Shown piece by piece: positions 1-5,638 of a stretch of 10,416 bases of DNA. Within the stretch, counting starts at the first letter, position 1, and every line of letters begins with the position of its first letter. The notes below the pieces were generated by a model. That model did no database searches, was not told where the DNA came from, and worked only from the letters and a program-made list of their open reading frames with translations. The DNA is taken from the NCBI GenBank assembly GCA_030619405.1, contig JAUXBK010000078.1, positions 1-10,416 on the forward strand. The letters are read 5' to 3'. The DNA comes from Sedimenticola sp. (GTDB lineage Bacteria > Pseudomonadota > Gammaproteobacteria > Chromatiales > Chromatiaceae). Both the position numbers and the translations under genes were made by a program.

Positions 1-95
1 CAGTTGGCAGTTGGCAGTTGGCAGTTGGCAGTTGGCAGTTGGCAGTTGGCAGTTGGCAGTTGGCAGTTGGCAGTTGGCAGTTGGCAGTTGGCAGT
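1..95. repeat. Heptanucleotide tandem array, unit CAGTTGG
   Basis: About 13.6 uninterrupted copies of the 7-bp unit CAGTTGG run from the window edge to position 95, where the pattern breaks (an A at 96 in place of the expected T). The array may continue to the left of the window. The unit has no stop codon in any of the six frames, so it yields a spurious open frame (repeating Q-L-A-V-G-S-W on the plus strand). It lies 44 bp beyond the aroE stop codon. The perfect conservation of copies suggests recent expansion or ongoing slippage. No function can be assigned from sequence. Confidence 0.97.
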
Positions 96-138
96 ATAGG
101 ATCGCAACGGCTCTCAAGAGGTTCCACGATCCGGTTTT

Positions 139-990
139 TTATTCTGTCTTCTGTCCTCTGTCTTCTGTCCTCTGACCCCCCCTCAGCCCTTCGCTCACCC
201 CCTGGGTCTCCGGCCGCACCCCCCGCCACAGATAGAAGGCTTCCGCTGCCTGCTCCACCAGCATGCCCAGACCGTCCAGTGCCCGGATGGCACCGTGGGA
301 CTCGCCCCAACGAACGAAGGCGGTGGGTTCGCTGCCGTACATCATGTCGTAACTCCAGCCACCAGGAGCGAGCAGATCTTGCGGGATACCGGGCACCTCA
401 CCCCGCAGGCCGGCTGCCGTGCCATTGATGATCAGGTCGAACTGCCTCCCTGCCAGGTTATCCAGTCCACATCCCGCAACCGGCCCCAGCCCGGAAAGTG
501 CTGCCGCCAGTGCCACCGCCTTTTCAGCGGTGCGGTTGGCGATCAACAGCTGACCCGGACCGGTCTCCAGCAAGGGGCGCACAACCCCACGGGAGGCGCC
601 CCCGGCGCCCAGCAGCAGCACTCGACAACCCTTCAGATCCAGCCTCTGATTGACCATCAGGTCCCGCACCAGCCCGACGCCGTCAGTATTTTCGCCCAGC
701 AACCTGCCATCCTGCAGGAGAATCAGAGTGTTTACCGCCCCCGCGGTTTGCGCCCGTTCGCTACGCTCATCGGCCAGTTGCCAGGCCTCCTCCTTGAACG
801 GTACAGTGACATTAAGCCCCTTGCCACCGGCGCCCAGGAATTCTCTCACCTGCTGTTCGAATCCACCCGGCTCCCCCAGGATTCGGCCATACTCCATCGC
901 CTGGCCGGTCTGCCGGGCAAAGGCGTCATGGATTTGTGGCGACTTGCTGTGCGCGATGGGGTTGCCGATGACGGCGTAGCGGTCTGTCAT
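139..990 (-). CDS. aroE: Shikimate dehydrogenase (NADP+) with repeat-derived C-terminal tail
   Basis: AroE reduces 3-dehydroshikimate to shikimate with NADPH, the fourth step of the chorismate pathway, in the cytosol. The 283-residue product shows the family signature. An N-terminal substrate domain carries S-K-S at 15-17, which binds the shikimate carboxylate, the NVTVPFK block with catalytic Lys66, and NTDG with Asp103. The Rossmann motif GAGGASR at 128-134 and the ANRT segment near 151 bind NADP. The start is ATG at 990; no strong Shine-Dalgarno is visible. E. coli AroE has 272 residues, and the conserved fold appears to end near AFYLWRGVRP (251-260). The last 12 or so residues are read from a TCTGTCY heptad array and end at a TAA just beyond it. 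The tail is acidic and basic by turns and has no family counterpart that I know of. hemB lies 272 bp upstream on the same strand, so co-transcription is possible but not demonstrated. Confidence 0.96.
   Translation of the reverse strand: MTDRYAVIGNPIAHSKSPQIHDAFARQTGQAMEYGRILGEPGGFEQQVREFLGAGGKGLNVTVPFKEEAWQLADERSERAQTAGAVNTLILLQDGRLLGENTDGVGLVRDLMVNQRLDLKGCRVLLLGAGGASRGVVRPLLETGPGQLLIANRTAEKAVALAAALSGLGPVAGCGLDNLAGRQFDLIINGTAAGLRGEVPGIPQDLLAPGGWSYDMMYGSEPTAFVRWGESHGAIRALDGLGMLVEQAAEAFYLWRGVRPETQGVSEGLRGGQRTEDRGQKTE
143..177. repeat. Heptad array TCTGTCY forming the aroE 3' end
   Basis: Five 7-bp units follow each other: TCTGTCT, TCTGTCC, TCTGTCT, TCTGTCC, TCTGACC. On the minus strand they are the final coding codons of aroE, giving alternating R-T-E-D and G-Q-K-T-E residues, with the stop codon two bases past the array. 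The same unit family recurs at 8110-8144 and 8369-8503, the latter forming the end of the RND permease gene. Confidence 0.92.
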
Positions 991-1037
991 AGCTTTTGAT
1001 ATCTAATTATAGAGATAAACCAACGGCTCGCTGGTGA

Positions 1038-1078
1038 GCTTTCAAAAAACGCTGCTGTTCCGGCGTTCAAATGAAAGC
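1038..1078. repeat. Interrupted hairpin upstream of aroE
   Basis: GCTTTCA at 1038-1044 pairs with TGAAAGC at 1072-1078, and AACGC at 1048-1052 pairs with GCGTT at 1063-1067, around a 10-nt loop. The two stems are separated by a small A-rich internal loop. The structure lies about 50 bp upstream of the aroE start on the minus strand, so it could fold in an aroE leader or in a hemB-aroE transcript. No T-tract follows on either strand, so it is not a classic intrinsic terminator. Confidence 0.55.
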
Positions 1079-1111
1079 GATGTGCACTCTGTGGTAGAGG
1101 AACCTTATTTT

Positions 1112-1191
1112 GCCGCGGATCAACGCGGATTTAACGCAAATTACATACTGAAATAAGTTCAATCCGTGTTTTATCCGCGTTGATCCGCGGC
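1112..1191. repeat. Long inverted repeat with perfect 19-bp arms between hemB and aroE
   Basis: The arm at 1112-1130 (GCCGCGGATCAACGCGGAT) is the exact reverse complement of 1173-1191. Pairing continues imperfectly inwards to about 1145 and 1160, so nearly the whole 80 bp can fold. Each arm contains a loose 11-bp period (CGCGGATCAA, then CGCGGATTTAA, then CGCAAATTACA). A partial further copy (GATCCGCG) occurs near 1233. This resembles the CGCGGAT-type interspersed palindromes found in many proteobacterial intergenic regions. It lies 71 bp downstream of the hemB stop. There is no T-tract on either side, so termination is unproven. Confidence 0.9.
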
Positions 1192-1262
1192 TGAGACTCC
1201 TCTTGGTTACGTAGCCTCAATTCATGAGGAAATGATCCGCGTGTAAACCCCGCGGAAGAAAC

Positions 1263-2276
1263 TTACCCGTTCATCCAGCGGGCGGCCCGTTTGGCGAAGT
1301 AGGTGAGGATACCGTCCGCGCCGGCGCGTTTGATGCAGAGGAGGGATTCCATTACCACCGCCTCTTCATCCAGCCAACCGTTTTGAGCTGCCGCCATCAG
1401 CATGGCGTACTCACCACTCACCTGATAGACGAACGTGGGGGCGGCGAATTCATCCTTCACCCGGCGCACGATATCCAGATAGGGCATACCAGGCTTGACC
1501 ATCACCATATCCGCCCCCTCATTGAGGTCCAGTTCCACCTCTCGCAATGCCTCGTCGGTGTTGGCCGGGTCCATTTGATAGGTATATTTATTGCCACTAC
1601 CCAGGCTGGCCGCGGAGCCCACGGCATCACGGAAAGGGCCGTAGAAGCTGGAAGCGTACTTGGCCGAGTAGGCGAGGATGCGGGTGTGGATCTGCCCTGC
1701 GTCCTCCAGTGCCTTTCGCACCGCACCGATACGCCCATCCATCATATCGGACGGGGCCACGATATCGGCACCAGCCTCAGCGTGTGAAACGGCCTGTTTC
1801 ACCAGCACCGCCACCGTTTCGTCGTTCATCACGTAGCCGTTCTCATCGATCAGGCCATCCTGACCGTGGGTGGTAAAGGGGTCCAGGGCAACATCGGTGA
1901 TCACCCCGAGATCCGGCAGCGCCTGTTTCAGGGCACGAACGGCCCGCTGTGCCAGGCCCTCCGGGTTGTAGGCCTCCCGGGCCTCTTCCGATTTGGCTGA
2001 CTGGGGGGTAACAGGGAACAGGGCCATCGCCGGTATTCCCAGGTCGTGGATCTCCCGGGCCTCTTCCAGCAGCAGGTCTATGCTGAGGCGCTCGACCCCC
2101 GGCATGGAAGTTACCGCCTCCCGCTGACCCCTGCCTTCCAGGACAAATACCGGGTAGATCAAATCTGACCGCGTCAGGCTGGTTTCACGCATCAGGCGGC
2201 GGGAAAATTCGTCCCGGCGCATGCGCCGCATACGGGTGGCAGAATAGCGAGAGGAGAGGGCACTCTTAGTCGACAT
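1263..2276 (-). CDS. hemB: Delta-aminolevulinic acid dehydratase (porphobilinogen synthase), Mg-type
   Basis: HemB condenses two 5-aminolevulinate molecules to porphobilinogen, the second committed step of haem and sirohaem synthesis, in the cytosol as an octamer. The two Schiff-base lysines are visible: Lys206 in AYSAKYAS and Lys261 in MVMVKPGMPYLD. The metal loop reads DVALDPFTTHGQDG (128-141), with Asp in place of the three Cys of zinc enzymes. It therefore belongs to the magnesium-responsive class known from Pseudomonas aeruginosa, whose enzyme has the same 337-residue length. I chose ATG at 2276 because AGGAG lies 7 nt upstream of it. An in-frame ATG at 2312 would add 12 residues but removes the good ribosome binding site from use. 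The first 20 residues are Arg- and Ser-rich, as in the N-terminal arm of this family. A 6-bp hairpin (ACCCGT/ACGGGT, 2290-2309) lies just upstream. The gene ends far from any clear intrinsic terminator. Confidence 0.97.
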   Translation of the reverse strand: MSTKSALSSRYSATRMRRMRRDEFSRRLMRETSLTRSDLIYPVFVLEGRGQREAVTSMPGVERLSIDLLLEEAREIHDLGIPAMALFPVTPQSAKSEEAREAYNPEGLAQRAVRALKQALPDLGVITDVALDPFTTHGQDGLIDENGYVMNDETVAVLVKQAVSHAEAGADIVAPSDMMDGRIGAVRKALEDAGQIHTRILAYSAKYASSFYGPFRDAVGSAASLGSGNKYTYQMDPANTDEALREVELDLNEGADMVMVKPGMPYLDIVRRVKDEFAAPTFVYQVSGEYAMLMAAAQNGWLDEEAVVMESLLCIKRAGADGILTYFAKRAARWMNG

Positions 2277-2824
2277 CGGAGGACTCCTGACCCGTAAAAT
2301 GCCACGGGTCACTTGATTATTGGTATAGTAATATATTCTAATTAAGGGCTTTGCGCATATCAGACGGCATCAAAGTGTAGCCTGGGCCAGACCCCGGTTC
2401 CAGGCAGATTGTGCTATCTTGCCGCCCCTGAATCGGTTTTAACAGGGCCGGCTCCCGCTAATATGACCTGGATCCTGCAAGTGATCGTGCTTACAGAGTG
2501 CAAGATATTGATTCGTAGAGCGAATTTGCGACCGAGTGGAATCCTTATTGTGATTTCCGAGGAAGCAAATATCGCTATACGGATCAAGAGCTTGTGCTAT
2601 GTGTGTGTGAGCACTTGCAGGATCTAGGTATGACATTAAGCAGAGGCAGACAAACCCCGTTTGTGGGAAGAACACCTGCTGGAAATAAACGAGGTTTCGT
2701 TGAAACATGAGAAGTTCCACTAAGTTTGCCCGCAGCTATCTAAGTATATTTGAGTATGTTTCCGGCTTAAAAAACTTTGAATGGCGGTGAAGCTCCAGCG
2801 TTCAGTCCTGGTCGGGAAGGCAAT
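2277..2824. other. Long intergenic spacer between divergent hemB and thioredoxin genes
   Basis: These 548 bp hold no convincing gene. It must contain the promoters of both divergent genes. The part next to hemB (about 2310-2345) is very AT-rich, with TATA-like runs on the minus strand, but I cannot fix a -35/-10 pair. The middle holds the inverted-repeat element described at 2466-2629. The remaining 2630-2824 is more AT-rich than the neighbouring genes and shows no motif I recognise. Short open frames on both strands have no ribosome binding site and no recognisable protein features. Confidence 0.6.
2466..2629. repeat. Candidate miniature inverted-repeat element, 164 bp
   Basis: Positions 2466-2483 (ACCTGGATCCTGCAAGTG) match the reverse complement of 2612-2629 at 17 of 18 bases, with 13 in an unbroken run (2471-2483 against 2612-2624). 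The sequence ATG borders both outer ends (2463-2465 and 2630-2632) and TATGAC occurs as a direct repeat across both ends, which could be a short target duplication. No transposase is encoded, which fits a non-autonomous element. The alternative is a chance or local inverted duplication in a decayed gene, since an open frame of 63 codons without a good start crosses the right arm. Confidence 0.45.
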
Positions 2825-3181
2825 ATGAAAAAAAGATCACCTTACATCTTCGATGTGGACGAATCGGGTTTCCAGGCACAGGTCATCGACGCCTCGAACC
2901 AGGGGCTGATGCTGGTGGATTTCTGGGCCGACTGGTGCTCCCCCTGCATCTCACTGGCCCCCGCCCTGGAGCGGGTGATCGAGGAGTATGACGGGGCCAT
3001 CAGACTGGCCAAGGTGGAGGTGGACGACAATATGCGCTTGGCCGGCCATTATCGACTGCGGGGTTTCCCCACCGTTATTTTGTTCCACGACGGTAAGGAA
3101 CTGGGCCGTTTCAGCGGAGCCCGGCCCGGTCACTGGATCCATGACTGGATTATCGAACACACGGGCTCGCCCAGGCATTAA
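2825..3181 (+). CDS. Thioredoxin-fold protein with WCSPC active site
   Basis: This 118-residue protein has the size and fold pattern of thioredoxin: a strand LMLVDFWADWCSPC, the helix SLAPALERVIEEY, the strand LAKVEVDDN, and the cis-proline loop RGFPTVILFHDG with Pro82. The active site at 37-41 is W-C-S-P-C; canonical thioredoxin is W-C-G-P-C, and the residue between the cysteines tunes redox potential. There is no signal peptide, so it should act in the cytosol as a disulfide reductase or redox partner. I chose ATG at 2825, preceded by GGGAAGG at a short distance; an in-frame start at 2777 would add 16 unconserved residues. It is followed 146 bp later by the MlaC-like gene on the same strand. 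It is too diverged to assign to TrxA, TrxC or another named type. Confidence 0.9.
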   Translation: MKKRSPYIFDVDESGFQAQVIDASNQGLMLVDFWADWCSPCISLAPALERVIEEYDGAIRLAKVEVDDNMRLAGHYRLRGFPTVILFHDGKELGRFSGARPGHWIHDWIIEHTGSPRH

Positions 3182-3327
3182 CGGGGAATTACCTTCTTTA
3201 TTTTGCCTGATAGCGACATGATCGCGTTATTTATATTCAGATACTCAGCCCTTTGCCGTTACTGAAATTACGTTCTTGAAACCGAAGGTAGTCACATCGG
3301 GTCTTTATGAACAGGGAGACAAACCAG

Positions 3328-3987
3328 ATGCAAGCTCGACGACGAAAAATCAGCCCCGCGCTGTTCAGTGGTTTTCTGCTGATGCTGCTACTGGGCAGCA
3401 TCCCGGTAGCCGCCGAAAAGCAGGCGCTGGCAAAACCACAGAAAGTGATCGAGGGGATTTCGACACGGATGGCGGATATCCTCAACCACGAACGGGAGCG
3501 CCTGAAGAGTGATCCCGGCTACGTCTACAGGCTGGCCGATGAGGTGCTGGTGCCCCACGTGGATTTCGACCGGGTCGCCAGGCTGGTGCTGGGCAAACAC
3601 TGGCGACGAGCCAACAGCGAGCAGCAACGGGCCTTCGAGCGGCAGTTTCAACGACTGTTGGTGCGAACCTATTCCACCGCTTTCATCGAACTCGACAGTA
3701 ACTGGGAGATTCGCTACCTGCCGCTGCGCGTGAACAAGAAGGGCGATGAAGTGATGGTGCGCACCAAGGTGCTCCATGCCGCGGGGGATCCCCTGGACGT
3801 CCTCTATCGCATGCATCTCAAAGGCGGCAGCTGGAAGGCCTATGACGTCAAGATAGAGGGTGTCAGCCTGGTGACCAATTATCGCAGCAACTTTACCAAG
3901 GAGGTGCGGCGGAGCGGCCTCGACGGCCTGATCAAAAAGATGACCGAACTCAACGACCGGCGGGAGAAAAAAAAAGTGACTAGCTGA
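3328..3987 (+). CDS. MlaC/Ttg2D-family periplasmic phospholipid-binding protein
   Basis: MlaC-family proteins carry phospholipids across the periplasm between the outer-membrane MlaA complex and the inner-membrane MlaFEDB transporter. The 219-residue product begins with a positively charged, hydrophobic signal peptide (MQARRRKISP, then a Leu-rich core) with a likely cleavage after VAA at residue 29. The mature part has the family's order of elements: VPHVDFDRVARLVLGKHWR (75-93), a helix FERQFQRLLVRTYSTAF (103-119), an EVMVRTKV strand, and WKAYDVKIEGVSLVTNYRSNF (169-189), which is the most diagnostic block. I chose the ATG at 3328 because GGGAG lies upstream of it; an in-frame ATG at 3307 would add 7 residues. 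The usual mlaFEDB genes are not in this window, so it is an orphan copy here. A structured spacer and an intrinsic terminator follow the stop. Confidence 0.92.
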   Translation: MQARRRKISPALFSGFLLMLLLGSIPVAAEKQALAKPQKVIEGISTRMADILNHERERLKSDPGYVYRLADEVLVPHVDFDRVARLVLGKHWRRANSEQQRAFERQFQRLLVRTYSTAFIELDSNWEIRYLPLRVNKKGDEVMVRTKVLHAAGDPLDVLYRMHLKGGSWKAYDVKIEGVSLVTNYRSNFTKEVRRSGLDGLIKKMTELNDRREKKKVTS

Positions 3988-4019
3988 TTGATCCGGGTCG
4001 GACGATTTATTTTGACGCA

Positions 4020-4155
4020 GGCCCTAAAGTTCTCCCGGTGAGGGCCGATATGGTAAATGATAACTGAATTCATGTGTGGTTATCATGTTATCCTCCTTCG
4101 GCGCTCGAGAGAGCGCCGTTAAGGCCCGTCTCTTTCCCCAGATGGGCCTTTTTTT
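4020..4155 (+). ncRNA. Candidate structured RNA or 3' UTR with four successive hairpins
   Basis: Four perfect or nearly perfect stems follow one another on the plus strand: GGCCCT/AGGGCC (4020-4025 with 4041-4046), ATGATAAC/GTTATCAT (4057-4064 with 4079-4086), CGGCGCTC-GAGA-GAGCGCCG (4099-4118, a GNRA tetraloop), and the terminator at 4121-4155. A CCTCC motif lies unpaired at 4092-4096 between stems two and three, and could pair with a Shine-Dalgarno sequence. The region starts 33 bp after the mlaC stop. A TTGACG box at 4012-4017 has no -10 element at proper spacing, so an independent promoter is not shown. It may be a 3'-end-derived small RNA processed from the mlaC mRNA, or just a structured terminator region. 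Confidence 0.35.
4121..4155 (+). terminator. Rho-independent terminator of the thioredoxin-mlaC side
   Basis: AAGGCCCGTCT (4121-4131) pairs with AGATGGGCCTT (4140-4150) as an 11-bp stem with one G-U pair and an 8-nt loop, followed by a run of seven T residues (4149-4155). The T-tract exists on the plus strand only, so it serves the rightward transcript. The TAA stop codon of the convergent tsaC gene (4154-4156) overlaps the T-tract. Confidence 0.9.
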
Positions 4156-4711
4156 ATGCCCGGATCAGATCACCGGTACGGATATCCCGGATCGGTGTGG
4201 GTCGATTCAGGCCACTGCAGGGACCATGCAGGATGCAGTCAGGCCCGGCTGGGGAAAAGGCGCGTCGGAGCGCCAGCGCACTCCGGGGCGGGCGCCGCCC
4301 GCTGAGGTTGGCGCTGCTGGAGACCAGTGCAGAACGGCAGCCGCGGCACAGCGCAGCGGCAATCGGGTGGGCAGTCACTCTTACCGCCAGGGTGTCGTAG
4401 CGACCGGTCAGCCACCAAGGCGCGTCCGGGGCCGCCGGCAGCAGCCAGGTGTGGGGACCCGGCCAGCTCTCCAGCAGCTGTTTCATCCTGCCTTTGGACG
4501 GCTGGCGCACGAAAGGTTGCAACTGATGGAAATCGGCAGCGATCAGTATCACTCCCTTCTCCACCGATCGCCGTTTCAGCTGCAACAGCCGCATTACGGC
4601 CTTCGGATTCAGCGGATCACAGCCCAGGCCGTAGACGGCCTCGGTGGGGTAGGCGATCACCCCTCCACGGCGAAAACAGCGTGCCGCCTCTCTCAGCTTC
4701 CAGGGTGACAC
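4154..4711 (-). CDS. tsaC: L-threonylcarbamoyladenylate synthase, TsaC/YrdC type
   Basis: TsaC makes threonylcarbamoyl-AMP from threonine, bicarbonate and ATP, the first step of t6A37 modification in ANN-decoding tRNAs. The 185-residue product is close to the 190 of E. coli TsaC and consists of the YrdC domain alone, without the extra Sua5 domain. Diagnostic parts are PTEAVYGLGCDP (22-33), the basic LKRRSVEKG (45-53) of the nucleotide pocket, PGPHTWLLPA (84-93), and SSANLSG (132-138). It begins with GTG at 4711; the codon directly upstream in frame is TAG, so the start cannot lie further out, and no strong ribosome binding site is seen. purE ends 50 bp upstream on the same strand, suggesting one transcript. 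The stop lies in the T-tract of the opposing terminator. Confidence 0.95.
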   Translation of the reverse strand: MSPWKLREAARCFRRGGVIAYPTEAVYGLGCDPLNPKAVMRLLQLKRRSVEKGVILIAADFHQLQPFVRQPSKGRMKQLLESWPGPHTWLLPAAPDAPWWLTGRYDTLAVRVTAHPIAAALCRGCRSALVSSSANLSGRRPPRSALALRRAFSPAGPDCILHGPCSGLNRPTPIRDIRTGDLIRA

Positions 4712-4761
4712 CTAGTGCTCTATCCATGTGATAATTGCGGGTTCAGTTAGCTTGTCAACGT

Positions 4762-5271
4762 TCACGGCAAGGCGAGCCGTACCTGCAATTCCGCATCTTT
4801 TGCCTGCACCTGTGCTGCATTGGCTTCCCGCTCCGCCCGGATACGCGCTGCCAGTTCCGGGTCGGAGAGCGCCAGGATCTGGGCCGCCAGGTAGGCCGCA
4901 TTCTTGGCGCCCGGCTTGCCTACCGCCACCGTGGCGACCGGGATGCCACCGGGCATCTGCACTGTGGAAAGCAGGGAATCCATACCCTGCAGCGGCCCCG
5001 CATCCAGCGGAACACCGATGACCGGCTTCAGGGTGAGGCCGGCGACAGCCCCTGCCAGGTGTGCTGCCAAACCGGCCGCACAGATGAATACCAGACAGCC
5101 GCGACTGTCCGCATCCTTCACGTAGGCATGGGTTACAGCAGGGGTACGATGGGCCGAAGTGATCTTGACCTCGAACGGAATCCCCAGGCTCTTGAGTACA
5201 TCCATGGTGGACTGCAGTACCGGCAGATCCGAATCCGAACCCATTAGTACGGCGACAAAAGGTTTACTCAT
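4762..5271 (-). CDS. purE: N5-carboxyaminoimidazole ribonucleotide mutase, class I PurE
   Basis: PurE converts N5-CAIR to CAIR in de novo purine synthesis. The 169-residue protein shows GSDSD (11-15), SAHRTP with the catalytic His41 (39-44), the glycine/alanine loop AAGLAAHLAG (65-74), GVPLDAGPLQGMDSL and QMPGGIPVATVAVG (105-118), all marks of the bacterial class I mutase. Class I enzymes need PurK to make N5-CAIR. In many gammaproteobacteria purK directly follows purE, often with tsaC beyond it. Here tsaC follows after 50 bp with no purK. The start is ATG at 5271, with GAGAG about 10 nt upstream. Only 19 bp separate the start from the 39-bp repeat arm at 5291-5329, so the promoter must lie within or beyond the repeat mosaic. 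Confidence 0.96.
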   Translation of the reverse strand: MSKPFVAVLMGSDSDLPVLQSTMDVLKSLGIPFEVKITSAHRTPAVTHAYVKDADSRGCLVFICAAGLAAHLAGAVAGLTLKPVIGVPLDAGPLQGMDSLLSTVQMPGGIPVATVAVGKPGAKNAAYLAAQILALSDPELAARIRAEREANAAQVQAKDAELQVRLALP

Positions 5272-5290
5272 GAAAGGTCACTCTCTTAAA

Positions 5291-5329
5291 AGCAGGACCT
5301 AGGACCGAGGTACTAGGTCCTAGGAAAAG
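5291..5329. repeat. Left arm of perfect 39-bp inverted repeat (CTAGG-type heptads)
   Basis: These 39 bp are the exact reverse complement of 5891-5929. The core is a degenerate heptad array: AGGACCT, AGGACCG, AGGTACT, AGGTCCT, AGGAAAA (5294-5328). The two arms enclose 561 bp that contain the truncated recQ copy and other repeats. Sequence just inside the arms is also related in part (AATCAAAACA and AAAAACAAA occur beside both). The left arm sits immediately upstream of the purE ribosome binding region. Confidence 0.95.
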
Positions 5330-5387
5330 AATCAAAACAAAAACAAATGACAGAATTATTCTACACATGGGTCCTTGGTCCTGTCTT

Positions 5388-5638
5388 TCCTGGCACTCCG
5401 CTGCCATGATGCATCTGAGCAGCCCATAATGATACACATCGCCCAAGGCGTCGAACAAGGGTTTGAGCCGTCCTTCGCTGCAGCTTTCCAGCAGCTCTAT
5501 GTAGCGAACGATCTTCTGGTATGCCGGCTGACCCAGAGGCAGTACCTCCCGGGCATCCAGCGGACCCGCCCCGATCGCCTCAGCCAGGTGGGCATAGACG
5601 GTGGAGAGCTTCAGCTCCCGCTGACGGGCGGTTATCTG
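5388..5638 (-). pseudogene. Truncated duplicate of the recQ 3' end
   Basis: This stretch aligns with 5931-6178 of the intact recQ with about two dozen differences in some 240 bp by eye, plus one 3-bp insertion. It corresponds to roughly RecQ residues 638-720, the last part of the helix-turn-helix extension. The helicase, zinc, RQC and most HRDC-linked sequence is absent, so it cannot be a working helicase. The similarity extends leftwards through a short GGTCCTT-GGTCCTG heptad pair (5370-5383) matching 5914-5927, so the copied unit included repeat sequence. To the right it stops exactly at a GCTCCCACGC palindrome half (5638-5656). The frame is still open, and it runs on through the left repeat arm to a TAA overlapping the purE start. 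About half of the differences change an amino acid, which suggests it derives from a diverged allele or has been decaying. Confidence 0.88.

Noticed and set aside
1..95. CRISPR array
   Set aside because: The units are 7 bp and directly adjacent with no spacers; the same holds for the arrays near 143, 8110 and 8427.
18..428. Plus-strand open frame of 136 codons starting in the CAGTTGG array
   Set aside because: The first part is repeat translation and the rest is antisense to aroE; there is no ribosome binding site and no protein-like composition.
1112..1191. Intrinsic terminator after hemB
   Set aside because: The stem is strong but neither strand has a T-tract after it, and the loop region is long.
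2519..2710. Third frame on the plus strand that vaguely recalls the N-terminus of an IS5-type transposase (YRYTDQELVLC)
   Set aside because: Only a handful of residues look similar, no DDE motif or good start exists, and the following residues do not fit. It is noted only as a possible decayed remnant.
2409..2720. Open frames on both strands in the hemB-thioredoxin spacer (72 and 93 codons)
   Set aside because: No ribosome binding site, no recognisable motif, and they overlap each other and the inverted repeat.
3203..3237. Promoter for the mlaC-like gene (TTGCCT with TATATT)
   Set aside because: The spacing between the two boxes is 23 bp, well beyond the usual 16-18, and alternatives are no better.
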